This document shows, piece after piece, positions 24,997 through 34,300 of a DNA stretch of 64,000 nt; the stretch's first letter is position 1, and every line of letters begins with the position of its first letter. Location of the stretch: NCBI GenBank assembly GCA_022826725.1, contig JAJDUF010000010.1:372001-436000 (forward strand), written 5' to 3'. The notes under the pieces were generated by a model, which had not been told where the DNA came from, did not search any database, and saw only the letters and a program-made list of their open reading frames with translations. The position numbers were made by a program, and so were the translations under genes. The DNA comes from Chloroflexota bacterium. GTDB taxonomy: Bacteria; Chloroflexota; UBA11872; UBA12225; JAJDUF01.

Positions 24997-26169
24997 ATGA
25001 GCGTCACGGTCTACATACCGACACCGTTCCGGTCGGTGACCGCAAATCAGGCCTACGTCGAGGCGGGGAGTGCCACCATCGCGGAACTGCTCTCCGAGTT
25101 GACGCAACGCTATCCCGAGTTGGATCAGCGGTTGCACGACGACAGCGGCCAACTCCACCGCTACATCAACATCTACGTGAACAAAGAGGAGATCGAAGAC
25201 CTCCAGGGGCAAGATACGCCGTTGCAGCCCGGCGACGAGGTCAGCCTCATTCCGGCCCTGGCCGGCGGCGCGATTGGCACGCCGTTCACCCCGACACAGG
25301 TCCGGCGCTACAGCCGCCACCTGCTACTACCGGAAGTAGGACCGGTGGGACAGCGCAAGCTGCTCAACGCCAAGGTGCTGCTCATCGGCGCCGGCGGCCT
25401 CGGCTCGCCGACGGCGTTCTACCTAGCCGCCGCCGGCGTGGGCACGCTGGGAATTGTGGACTTCGACGAGGTGGACCTCTCGAACTTGCAGCGGCAGATT
25501 CTCCACCAGGAAAAGGACGTGGGCCGGCCCAAGGTCGACTCGGCCCGCGAAACGCTCACCGCGCTCAACCCCGACGTGCAGGTCATCGCACACGACGTGC
25601 CGCTGCACGCCGAAAACGCGCTGGAGATTTTCGAGAGCTACGACATCATCGTGAACGGGTGCGACAACTTCCCCACGCGCTACCTGGCCAACGATGCTGC
25701 GTACTTCCTGAAGAAGCCGCTCGTGGACGGCGGAATCAACCAGTTCGAGGGGCTGGTCAGCATCTACATGCCCGGTGACGGCTGCTATCGCTGCCTCTAT
25801 CCGGCGCCACCTCCACCAGGAGCGGTGCCGAGTTGCGCCGAGGCCGGTGTCCTGGGCGTGCTGCCGGGCATTGTGGGCAGTATGCAGGCGCTGGAGACGA
25901 TCAAGCTGATCCTCGGTATCGGCGACCCGCTGATCGGCCGGCTACTGCTCTTCGACGCCCTCGCCGTCGAGTTCCGAACGCTCCGCACGCGGCGCGATCC
26001 GGGGTGCCCGGTCTGCGGTGAGACACCGACGATCAACGAGCTGATTGATTACGAGGAGTTCTGCGGTGTGCCGCCTCCCACCAAGGAGACCGAAACCGTA
26101 GCCGCCGGCGCCGCCACGAACGGCACCGCTACCCCGGCCACCGCCACCGTGCCGGTCGCCAGCCGCTAA
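24997..26169 (+). CDS. MoaD/CysO-like ubiquitin-fold carrier fused to ThiF/MoeB adenylyltransferase
   Basis: 390 residues from the ATG at 24997 (Shine-Dalgarno AAAGGAGG). Residues 1-91 are a beta-grasp sulfur-carrier domain: VTVYIPTPFRSVT, the GDEVSLIPALAGG terminus with Gly90-Gly91. Carriers of this kind normally end at Gly-Gly, but here the chain continues straight into an E1-like enzyme. Residues ~98-355: YSRHLLLPEVGPVGQRKLL, ATP loop GAGGLGSP at 131-138, Asp-rich DFDEVDLSNLQRQ, zinc cysteines Cys263/Cys266 and Cys337/Cys340. A Thr/Ala-rich tail follows. The E1 part adenylates a carrier C-terminus so that it can be thiocarboxylated. For the fused carrier to work, it would have to be cut after Gly91. 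A JAMM peptidase, two genes on, is a candidate. Confidence 0.92.
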   Translation: MSVTVYIPTPFRSVTANQAYVEAGSATIAELLSELTQRYPELDQRLHDDSGQLHRYINIYVNKEEIEDLQGQDTPLQPGDEVSLIPALAGGAIGTPFTPTQVRRYSRHLLLPEVGPVGQRKLLNAKVLLIGAGGLGSPTAFYLAAAGVGTLGIVDFDEVDLSNLQRQILHQEKDVGRPKVDSARETLTALNPDVQVIAHDVPLHAENALEIFESYDIIVNGCDNFPTRYLANDAAYFLKKPLVDGGINQFEGLVSIYMPGDGCYRCLYPAPPPPGAVPSCAEAGVLGVLPGIVGSMQALETIKLILGIGDPLIGRLLLFDALAVEFRTLRTRRDPGCPVCGETPTINELIDYEEFCGVPPPTKETETVAAGAATNGTATPATATVPVASR

Positions 26170-26188
26170 CCGCGTAAAGAGCAACCGG

Positions 26189-27196
26189 ATGCAAGACTTA
26201 GCCAGTCGGCCGACCGGGTGGGGTGGCCCGATTGTCGAACCACCCACCGTTGCCGAGGTGGAGGCGGCTGCCGAGCGGATCCGCGAGGTGGTCGTCCATA
26301 CCCCGCTCATTCCCTTCTACAGCGGCAAGGAGAAGACCGGCATCCTGCTCAAGCCAGAGATATTCCAGCCGATTGGCTCCTTCAAGCTGCGCGGCGTGTT
26401 CAACTGGGCGGCGGCGCTGACACCGGCAGAACGGCAGCGGGGCCTGAGCACGATCAGCTCCGGCAATACCGCGCAAGCACTAGGCTACTCGGCCCGGCAT
26501 TTCGGCGTCCCCGCGCGTACCCGGCTGCTCGACACGGCACCGGCCGGCAAGATCGCAGCCCTCCAGAGCTACGGCGTGGATACGGTCCTCGTACCATCCG
26601 ACGACCTCATGGGCTTCCTGCTCGAGGCCCGTTGGCAGCAGGAGCCGTACAGCTTTATCAGCCCGATTGACAACCCGGGGATGATCGCCGGCAACGCTAC
26701 CATCGGCCGGGAGATCATGGCCGACTACCCCGCGGTCGAGTCGGTCTACGTGCCGGTCAGCGGTGGCGGCATGATCGCCGGCATCGGCGGCTTGATAAAG
26801 GCGCTGAATCCCTCTGTGCGGATCGTTGGCGTGCAGCCGACGAACATCGCCCCCCTGCACGCCAGCATTGCCGAGAGCCGGCCCATGTGGGTGGACGCCC
26901 AACCGACCATTTGCGACGGCTGCGGGGCACCGCTGGTCTTCGACGAGATGTATCCCGTACTGCGCCAGGTGGTTGACGAGGTCATGGTGATCTCGGAAGA
27001 AACGGTCAAGGCGGCGATCAAGGTCCTGGCGCTCAAGAACAAGCTGATTGTCGAGGGTGCGGGAGCGCTTGCCGTGGCGGCTGCGCTGGCCACGCCCGCC
27101 GAGCAGCGGGGTCGGACCGTCTGTGTCGTCAGCGGTGGGAGCATTGACACGGAACGGCTGCTCAACATCCTGACCGACGAGAGCATCGAGGTCTGA
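26189..27196 (+). CDS. PLP-dependent threonine/serine dehydratase-like enzyme
   Basis: 335 residues. Fold type II PLP enzyme: Lys in QPIGSFKLRGVFNWA, SSGNTAQALGYSARHFGVPA and the glycine loop PVSGGGMIAGIGGL, with VVSGGSID near the end. Closest in layout to catabolic threonine/serine dehydratase or serine racemase; there is no C-terminal ACT domain, so no isoleucine feedback. An unusual feature is a small cysteine pair (ICDGCGAPLVF) in the region before the last third. It starts 19 bp after the MoaD-ThiF fusion and ends 8 bp before the JAMM gene, so it belongs to that operon. A role in serine supply or removal within cysteine synthesis is possible but not shown. Confidence 0.88.
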   Translation: MQDLASRPTGWGGPIVEPPTVAEVEAAAERIREVVVHTPLIPFYSGKEKTGILLKPEIFQPIGSFKLRGVFNWAAALTPAERQRGLSTISSGNTAQALGYSARHFGVPARTRLLDTAPAGKIAALQSYGVDTVLVPSDDLMGFLLEARWQQEPYSFISPIDNPGMIAGNATIGREIMADYPAVESVYVPVSGGGMIAGIGGLIKALNPSVRIVGVQPTNIAPLHASIAESRPMWVDAQPTICDGCGAPLVFDEMYPVLRQVVDEVMVISEETVKAAIKVLALKNKLIVEGAGALAVAAALATPAEQRGRTVCVVSGGSIDTERLLNILTDESIEV

Positions 27197-27204
27197 GCGA
27201 CATC

Positions 27205-27621
27205 GTGATCGAGCTACCACAACGCTTGCTGGATGACATCCTCGCCCACGCCCGCGAGCGCGAGCCGGAGGAGGCCTGCGGGCTGCTCGGCGCCGATACG
27301 ACACCCGCCGGCCTCCAGGTGGCCCACGTGCATCGGACACGCAACGTCGCCGATCAGGCCACGATCCGGTTCGAGGTTGATCCCCGCGACCTGCTGCACG
27401 TGTTCACGCTGGAGGAGCGCGGCTGGGAGATGGGCATTTATCACTCGCACCCGCGCTCGCCGGCCTACCCCTCCGTGACCGACGTCGGTCATGCGCGCCG
27501 CTGGCCCGGCATCTACCACCTCATCGTGTCGCTGCGCCAACCCCAAGCGCCGGAAGTCAACGCCTACCGCATCGAAGACGACGAGATCATCCCGGAGCCG
27601 CTGCGGATCGTCGCCGACTGA
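27205..27621 (+). CDS. JAMM/MPN zinc metallopeptidase, Mec-like
   Basis: 138 residues from a GTG. The JAMM motif is complete: catalytic Glu23 (EEACGLLG), zinc ligands His80 and His82 (IYHSHP), then Ser90 and Asp93 in YPSVTD. The Mec subgroup releases cysteine from the C-terminus of the carrier CysO, whereas related enzymes cut isopeptide bonds of ubiquitin-like proteins. It begins 8 bp after the dehydratase-like gene. Given the ubiquitin-fold carrier 1.0 kb upstream, two jobs are plausible: freeing cysteine from the carrier, and cutting the fused carrier after its Gly-Gly. Confidence 0.93.
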   Translation: MIELPQRLLDDILAHAREREPEEACGLLGADTTPAGLQVAHVHRTRNVADQATIRFEVDPRDLLHVFTLEERGWEMGIYHSHPRSPAYPSVTDVGHARRWPGIYHLIVSLRQPQAPEVNAYRIEDDEIIPEPLRIVAD

Positions 27622-27651
27622 CCATCCTCCGCCTCTGCTAGAATGGCGGTA

Positions 27652-27701
27652 GACCTAGCCCCACCCCCCATCCCTTCAGGGAAGGGGCCGGGGGTTAGGT
27701 C
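27652..27701. repeat. Dispersed GC-rich palindromic repeat
   Basis: Outer arms GACCTAGCCCC and GGGGTTAGGTC (one mismatch) enclose a TCCC-TTCA-GGGA inner hairpin. It lies between the JAMM and larE genes and could attenuate read-through. Confidence 0.75.
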
Positions 27702-27722
27702 GGAAGACGAGGGGCGGCGCAC

Positions 27723-28634
27723 ATGGCTATGACAACAGAGACCACGGACTGCCAGCTTGCGCCCGATGTCGCGGCGAAGTACGCACGACTGCGGGGCATC
27801 GTGCGCGAGCTAGGCAGCGTCTTGGTTGCGTGGTCGGCCGGGGTGGACAGCACCCTGCTTCTCAAGGTCTGCCACGACGAGCTAGGAGATCGCGCCGTGG
27901 CGGTGACGGCGGTCTCCGAGAGCTTGCCGACGCGCGAGTTGGCCGCAGCCAAGCAGCTCGCGGCCGAGCTAGGGGTCAGACACCTGCTCGTGGAAACTTC
28001 CGAGCTGGCGAACGAAGACTACGCCAGCAACCCGGCCAATCGCTGCTACTACTGCAAAGAAGAGCTGTATACGACCATCTGGCCCATGGCCGAGCAGGAG
28101 GGCCTGGCGCACGTCGCCAATGGGGCCAATCTCGACGACGTGGGCGACTTCCGACCGGGGATGCAGGCCGCCCGTGAGCTAGGTGTACGCGCGCCGCTGC
28201 TGGAAGCGGAGCTGGGCAAGCCCGAAATCCGCGCTCTGTCCTACGAGCTAGGGCTGCCGACATGGGACAAGCCGGCGTTCGCCTGCCTCTCGTCGCGTAT
28301 TCCGTATGGCTCGCGCGTGACGCAGGAAAAACTGGAGCAGATTGACCGCGCGGAGATGGTCTTGCTGCGGCATGGCTTCCGCCAGATGCGCGTGCGCCAC
28401 CACGACGAGGTGGCCCGCATCGAGGTACCGCCTGCCGACATGCCGCGTTTCTTCAGCGATGGCGTCCATGAGCAGGTCGTCACCGCACTGCGAGAAATCG
28501 GGTTTCGCTACGTCACGCTTGACCTGCAAGGCTATCGGTCGGGCAGCCTCAATGAGGGCCTGCCGCAGGCGGCTCCCTTGGCCGCGAGCGGCGAGCGCCC
28601 CGGCCGCAAGCCCTTACCGATGCTTCAGCTCTAA
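27723..28634 (+). CDS. larE: LarE-like ATP-dependent sacrificial sulfur transferase
   Basis: 303 residues. PP-loop ATPase with VAWSAGVDSTLLLKV (the usual SGGVDS reads SAGVDS). The YYCKEELYTTIWPMA and GANLDDVGDFRPGMQAARE blocks are those of LarE, as is KPAFACLSSRIPYGSRVT, which carries the Cys whose sulfur is donated in the Lactobacillus enzyme. LarE adenylates a pyridinium dicarboxylate precursor and transfers sulfur to it, making the nickel-pincer cofactor of lactate racemase. No larA, larB or larC is present in the window. Placement at the end of a cysteine/sulfur-carrier operon raises the possibility of a different sulfur-transfer role. It is followed at once by a CPBP gene. Confidence 0.9.
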   Translation: MAMTTETTDCQLAPDVAAKYARLRGIVRELGSVLVAWSAGVDSTLLLKVCHDELGDRAVAVTAVSESLPTRELAAAKQLAAELGVRHLLVETSELANEDYASNPANRCYYCKEELYTTIWPMAEQEGLAHVANGANLDDVGDFRPGMQAARELGVRAPLLEAELGKPEIRALSYELGLPTWDKPAFACLSSRIPYGSRVTQEKLEQIDRAEMVLLRHGFRQMRVRHHDEVARIEVPPADMPRFFSDGVHEQVVTALREIGFRYVTLDLQGYRSGSLNEGLPQAAPLAASGERPGRKPLPMLQL

Positions 28635-29468
28635 ATGCGGTCAGTAGGGGCAGCTCCGGTGATGGCACCTACCACGAACGACCAGAGTCACGGCCGCACA
28701 GCCCCGGCCGGCGAGTGGCTGAAGACGGCGGCGCTCGCCGCCTATCTGCTGGCCCACGCCAATGGTCTTTTCCTTCGGCAACGCGCCTCGCGGTCCGAGG
28801 CGCCAACGCCGTCGGGGGTCGGGCAAACCATCGGGCTACTGCTGGGCTTTCTGGCCGCGCTGCTCCTCGACCGTCGCGGCACCCTGGCCTACGCGCTCGG
28901 CCCAGCGAACGACGCCCCGGCAGATGACCCGCCAGGGGCAACACCCGACCTGACCAAACGACTCGCCGTCGAATGGGGCAAGGGGACCGTTTGGGGTCTC
29001 CTGCTGTCCGTCATCCCGATCTGCTTCTTCCTGCGTCCGGTCGTCCTCGCGCGGCCGGTAGAACACCCCACGTACACCAACCTGACCGTGGGGGCATGGC
29101 TGCGGCTGGTGCTCGTGGAGATACCCTTCTTCACCGCACTGCCCGAGGAGGCCGCCTGGCGTGGCGCGCTGGAGCCGCGCCTGGTAGCTCACTTGGGACC
29201 GTGGCGTGGCGCGATCTGGGCGAACGTGGCCTTTGGGCTGGCGCACTTTGCCGTCACCCGTGCCAACAGCGATATTGTCGGTCAAGGGGCGCCGCTCCCA
29301 CGCTGGCTGCTGATCCTGGGTGGGATGGCCGCAACCGCTGTCGGCGGGGGCGTGTTCAGCCTCGTCCGCGCGCAAACCGGGTCGCTGGTCGGCGCCATCG
29401 CGGCCCATTGGGCCGTCAACGCCACGATGAGCACCGCCCTCTACCTACGTGGTCGCCGCAGCCGGTAG
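28635..29468 (+). CDS. CPBP-family intramembrane glutamic-type endopeptidase
   Basis: 277 residues; the ATG follows the larE stop directly. Multi-pass membrane protein: hydrophobic segments near 27-45, 64-80, 115-135, 155-170, 190-210 and 225-245. The three CPBP/Rce1-type motifs are present: EEAAWRG, FGLAHFA and HWAVN (Glu-Glu, His and His/Asn). Family members cleave within the membrane and are tied to prenylated-protein processing in eukaryotes and to bacteriocin immunity or maturation in bacteria. No peptide gene is seen nearby. It reads with larE and the acyltransferase in one direction. Confidence 0.88.
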   Translation: MRSVGAAPVMAPTTNDQSHGRTAPAGEWLKTAALAAYLLAHANGLFLRQRASRSEAPTPSGVGQTIGLLLGFLAALLLDRRGTLAYALGPANDAPADDPPGATPDLTKRLAVEWGKGTVWGLLLSVIPICFFLRPVVLARPVEHPTYTNLTVGAWLRLVLVEIPFFTALPEEAAWRGALEPRLVAHLGPWRGAIWANVAFGLAHFAVTRANSDIVGQGAPLPRWLLILGGMAATAVGGGVFSLVRAQTGSLVGAIAAHWAVNATMSTALYLRGRRSR

Positions 29469-29477
29469 CACGACTTC

Positions 29478-30293
29478 ATGGCCACCGACACACCCACCGC
29501 GCCCCTCGCACACTATCCTTTTCCACGCTGGCTGGCGCTGGCCCTGGGGCTGGACTTCTTCGTCCTCGGCAGGAGTCGGTCGTTTGCCACCGAGGGAACG
29601 CGGGCGCTGCGGACACTACCCCTCCAGCCGCAGGTCGTGGGACTGGAGCATCTGCCGACGAGCGGTCCGCTCCTGCTGGTGATCAACCATTACGAACGAC
29701 CGGGGCTATGGACCTTCTGGAGCACGCTCCTGGTGAGCCACGCGATTCGGCAACGGCGCAGCCGGCACGCAGAAATCCACTGGCTCATCACGGCCGAGAC
29801 GCGCGGCACGCGCTACGGCCCGCTCCCGGTGCCGGGCGCTCTCATGCGGTGGGTGATCGGCCGGGTAGCGCGGGGCTACGGCTTCATCACCCTGCCGATA
29901 GCCCCGCAGGAAACGGCCGCCCGCGCTGCCGCGCTGCGGTCGGTACTGCGCGCGCTGCGGAGCGACGACGAGCGGGCACACATTGTCGGTCTGTCCCCGG
30001 AAGGAACCGGCAGCCCGGTATTACGCGAAGCGCTTCCGGGAACCGGCGAGCTTCTCCTGTTAGCCGCGCGCACCGGCGCGGCCATCGTGCCCGTGGGCAT
30101 AGCGGAACGTCCCGAGCACGACTGGGCGCTGACGGCAACCGTGGGTGCGCCGCTGGACCTCACGCTGCCGCCGGAAATCAGCCGCGCCGAGCGCGATCAG
30201 TGGGTGCGGACGGCCGTGATGCAGAGCATTGCCCGCCTGCTCCCGCGGGACGTGCGAGGCTTCTACCGCGACGCACACTCCCAGTCCGGATAG
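29478..30293 (+). CDS. Lysophospholipid acyltransferase-like (PlsC) protein with atypical first motif
   Basis: 271 residues, starting 9 bp after the CPBP gene. The order of motifs is that of PlsC/LPLAT proteins: LLLVINHYERPGLWTFW (motif I), a TAETRG segment, LSPEGTGSPVLRE (motif III, usually F-PEG-TR) and a final GAAIVPVGIAER (motif IV). In motif I the catalytic His is followed by ERPG, and the Asp of the HxxxxD dyad is Gly. The catalytic His is therefore present but its partner is not. It may be a divergent or inactive acyltransferase acting on membrane lipids. Confidence 0.8.
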   Translation: MATDTPTAPLAHYPFPRWLALALGLDFFVLGRSRSFATEGTRALRTLPLQPQVVGLEHLPTSGPLLLVINHYERPGLWTFWSTLLVSHAIRQRRSRHAEIHWLITAETRGTRYGPLPVPGALMRWVIGRVARGYGFITLPIAPQETAARAAALRSVLRALRSDDERAHIVGLSPEGTGSPVLREALPGTGELLLLAARTGAAIVPVGIAERPEHDWALTATVGAPLDLTLPPEISRAERDQWVRTAVMQSIARLLPRDVRGFYRDAHSQSG

Positions 30294-30303
30294 CGGCGTC
30301 CGA

Positions 30304-31182
30304 CTATCCGGCAACGGGTACACCCGGCAGACCTAAGAACCGCGCAATGGCCAACAGTTGCGCCGCAATGACGTGGGGTGGCCAGCCGTGGCGTGCCGGT
30401 GGCAGCAACACGGCTTCCGCGCGGGGCATCAGGTGGGGCAGCGCAAACGACGCGGCGGCGGGCAGCAGCGGATCATCGGGTGCTGCCAAGGCGAGGGTCG
30501 GGATCGCCAACCGGGCTAACCGGCTCCGTTGATCGCGCATGACGGCATCGTGGACCAGCTCCACGGCAGCGCGGACCGAGGCACGCCGGACATCAGCAGC
30601 GGCACTCGCTTCATCCGGACCTACCCTCCGGCCCCCTCCCTCCAGGGAAGGGGAGGAAGAGCCGGCCGCCTCCTGTCCCAGCCACCACCGCAGCACGGTC
30701 AGCACGCGCTCCTGCCGCGACAGCCAAGCCAGCCCGGCCGTCACCCGGCGCTGTTGGGCCAGGCGAGCGAGGAGACGAAAGCGCGTCCGCACGGTGGTTG
30801 GGCCGTAGACCGGCGCATAGACTATCAGGCGTTGGGCCGGTAGCCCGGCGCCGAGCGCGGCGATGGCTGGAGCAGCGCCGAGGCCGAGTGCAGCAACACC
30901 GACCGGCTCGACCGCTAACTGCCGCACAAGGGCACAGAGCACGTCGGCGTTGGCCGCGACCGTGTGCGGGCCGGGCAGATCGGAGGATCGGCCGCAGCCA
31001 GGAAGGTCAGGTGCAACCACGCGAAAATGGGCCGTGAGGAGGGGCCACCAGGCGGCGAAGTTGCGCCACGACCCCATCATGCCGTGGACGAGCAGCCACG
31101 TCGGCCCGGCGCCGGCGCCAACGTAGTGCAGGCGTGTGCCCGCAACGGTGGTAGTGTGGTGCTCAGGCTCAGGAAGAGACAC
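30304..31182 (-). CDS. Alpha/beta hydrolase-fold protein lacking the nucleophile Ser
   Basis: 292 residues. Classic fold markers: TWLLVHGMMGSWRNFAAWW (oxyanion HG), VVAPDLPGCGRSSDLPG. At the nucleophile elbow the G-x-S-x-G motif reads ALGLGAAPA, with Gly where Ser should be; the codon is GGC in the sequence. The acid (APDDPLLP) and His (ARHGWPPH) remain. An in-frame palindromic repeat at ~30620-30660 supplies SSPSLEGGGRR between helices. It is convergent with the acyltransferase gene and separated by 10 bp. It may act as a non-hydrolytic binding protein, or as an enzyme with another nucleophile. Confidence 0.85.
   Translation of the reverse strand: MSLPEPEHHTTTVAGTRLHYVGAGAGPTWLLVHGMMGSWRNFAAWWPLLTAHFRVVAPDLPGCGRSSDLPGPHTVAANADVLCALVRQLAVEPVGVAALGLGAAPAIAALGAGLPAQRLIVYAPVYGPTTVRTRFRLLARLAQQRRVTAGLAWLSRQERVLTVLRWWLGQEAAGSSSPSLEGGGRRVGPDEASAAADVRRASVRAAVELVHDAVMRDQRSRLARLAIPTLALAAPDDPLLPAAASFALPHLMPRAEAVLLPPARHGWPPHVIAAQLLAIARFLGLPGVPVAG
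30620..30660. repeat. Dispersed GC-rich palindromic repeat, inside the alpha/beta hydrolase gene
   Basis: CCGGCCCCCTCCCTCCAGGG followed by AAGGGGAGG: same family as 27652 and 53475, inserted in frame without breaking the gene. Confidence 0.7.
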
Positions 31183-31393
31183 GGGGAGCGCTAGGCCTCG
31201 GCGCTAACGGCATCAACGGTATATCCTACCTGACAAGGGTAGGCCCTTGAGGCAGTGGGGCGCAGCAACCCGATCCCGCCTGCTCCGTTGTCACTGTCAG
31301 ACGTTTAGAACGGCTGTTCGGCCGGCAGTTTGCGGCCGCGGTTCAGCGGCCGCTTGGCTGGCGAGCATCCTCAGAGAAAGTGCAGCCGAGGCG

Positions 31394-34300
31394 ATGCGAC
31401 CAGAGAAGATCATCATTCGTGGTGCGCGGGAGCACAACCTCAAGAACATCACCGTCGAGATACCGCGCGATCAGCTTGTCGTCCTGACAGGCGTCAGCGG
31501 CTCCGGCAAGTCGAGCCTGGCGTTCGACACGCTGTACGCGGAGGGACAGCGGCGCTACGTCGAATCGCTGTCCAGCTACGCGCGGCAGTTTCTGGGCCAA
31601 AATCAGAAGCCCAAGGTGGACTACATCGGCGGTCTCTCGCCGGCCATCTCCATCGAGCAAAAGACGGCCTCCCGTAACCCACGCTCTACCGTCGGCACGG
31701 TCACCGAGATTCACGACTATCTGCGCGTACTCTACGCCCGCGTCGGCCTCCCCCACTGCCCCTCGTGCGGCGACCGGGTAGGCGGTCAGACGGCAGAGCA
31801 AATCGTCGAGCGGATCATGGCGCGACCGCGGCCATGCTCGCTCTTGGTCCTCGCCCCGGTCGCACGTTTCCGCAAAGGCGAATACCAAGAGACGTTCGAG
31901 GCGGCGCGGCGCGAAGGCTTTGCGCGGGTGCGGGTCAACGGCACGGTCCACCGGCTCGATGAGCCGATCAAGCTCAACAAGAGGAAGAAGCACGAAATCG
32001 AGATCGTCGTGGATCGTCTGCGCTTGGATCCAACCGACGATCCCGAGGAGCTAGGCGCCGAGCGCTCGCGCCTCACCGACTCCGTCGAGACGGCGCTGGC
32101 ACACGGCGACGGCGCGGTGATGGTCGCCATCCTCGACGGAGAAGGAGCCGCCGCAACCCCGGCGCGGCGGGACGCTCCCACGCCAGGCGTAGAGCGCGGG
32201 ACGGGAGGTGCGGCGCGCGCGCCGAAGTTAGCTCCGCGCCCCGGCGACATTCTCTTTTCGGAGCGCAATGCCTGCCTACGGTGCGGCCTCAGCTTCGAGG
32301 ACCTCTCGCCGCAGATGTTCAGCTTCAACAGCCCCCAGGGTGCCTGCCCCGACTGCCTGGGACTCGGCACCCGGAGTGAGGTTGACCCGGCGTTGGTGGT
32401 GCCCGACCACCGCAAGTCGCTGCACGCGGGCGCCATTGCCCCCTGGGGTGACCGGCTGGCGCCCGGCGCCCGCAACTCATGGCTGAAGCGCTCCATCACC
32501 CAGGTCTGCGCTCACTTTGGCATTGACATGGCAGCACCTTTCGAATCACTGACGGCGGATCAGCAGCAGGTATTGCTGTGGGGCGCCAAGGGCCAGCGGG
32601 TGGGCATCAAGTGGCAGGGCCGTGGTGGGTCGCACGGGACGTTCATGACGAAATGGGAAGGAGCCATCCCGCGTCTCAAACGGCGCCTGGCGCAAACGGA
32701 CTCCGAGTACGCCCGCCAGCGGTACATGCAGTACATGAGCCGGCAGCCGTGTCCGACGTGCCACGGTACGAAGCTACAATCCGCCGCCGCGGCCGTGACG
32801 GTGGGCGGGCGGTCCATCGTTGATGTCGAGCACATGTCCATCGCCGAGGCACTGCGCTTCTTCGAACATGTTGAGCTAAACGAGCGCGACCGGCTCATCG
32901 CTGACGATCTGCTGCGCGAGATCTGCGGGCGACTGCGCTTTCTGCTCAACGTCGGCCTGTACTACCTGACGCTCGACCGACCGGCCCCCTCCCTGTCCGG
33001 CGGTGAAGCGCAACGCATTCGGCTGGCCAGCCAGATCGGCTGCGGTCTCGTCGGCGTGCTCTACATCCTCGACGAGCCGAGTATCGGCCTCCACCAGCGA
33101 GACAACGATCGGCTTCTCCGCACCCTCGAAGAGCTACGCGATCTGGGCAACACGGTCGTCGTCGTCGAGCACGATCTGGAAACGATGCTGGCCGCCAATC
33201 ACATCATTGACTTCGGTCCCGGCGCTGGCGTCCGCGGGGGTGAGATCGTGGCGGCCGGCCCACCCGCCACCATCGCCGCGTCCACAGCCTCGCTCACCGG
33301 CCGCTACCTGGCCAGCGATCTGGAGATCGCCGTCCCGACCACGCGGCGACCGGTAAACGACACCTGGCTCACCGTCTACGGCGCCCGCGAGCACAACCTG
33401 CGGAGCCTCACCGTGCGCCTGCCGCTGGGGTTGCTCATCTGCGTGACGGGAGTCTCCGGCTCCGGCAAGTCCACGCTCGTCAACGAAATCCTCTACAAGG
33501 CCCTCTCGCGCCAGTTGATGCGGACGCAGGTCCGGCCGGGCCGGCACGACCGCATCGAGGGTCTGGAGCACTTGGACAAGGTCATTGCCATCACGCAGGA
33601 CCCCATCGGCCGGACGCCGCGCTCCAACCCGGCGACCTACACCGGCGTTTTCGACGGCATCCGCGCCGTCTTCGCCAAGACGCCCGAAGCGCGCATCCGC
33701 GGGTACAAGCCCGGCCGGTTCTCCTTCAATGTCAAGGGCGGGCGCTGCGAGGCCTGCAAGGGTGACGGTCTGAAGAGGATCGAGATGCAGTTCCTCGCCG
33801 ACGTGTACGTGCCGTGTGAAGTCTGCAAGGGCAAGCGGTTCAATCGCGAGACCTTGCAGGTGACCTACAAGGGCAAGACGATTGCCGACGTACTGGCCAT
33901 GACGGTTGACGAGGCCGTGGAGCACTTTGCCAACATTCCGGCCGTCTACAAGGTGCTCCGCACGCTGGTAGACGTGGGCTTGGGCTATATGCAGCTGGGG
34001 CAACCGGCCACCACGCTCTCCGGTGGCGAGGCCCAACGGGTCAAGCTGGCCAAGGAGCTTTGCCGGCCGGCGACCGGGCGCACGCTCTACGTGCTCGACG
34101 AGCCGACCACCGGGCTGCACTTCGCCGACATTCAGAAGCTACTCGACGTGCTGCAACGGCTCGTCGAGCACGGCAACACCGTCGTCGTCATCGAGCACAA
34201 CATGGATGTCATCAAGACCGCCGACCACCTGATTGACCTGGGACCCGAGGGCGGCTTGGACGGCGGCCGGGTCGTTGCCGCCGGCACGCCGGAAGCAGTG

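Noticed and set aside
28973-30532. 519-residue plus-strand open frame
   Set aside because: Runs across the CPBP and acyltransferase genes in another frame; the true genes have clear motifs in their own frames.
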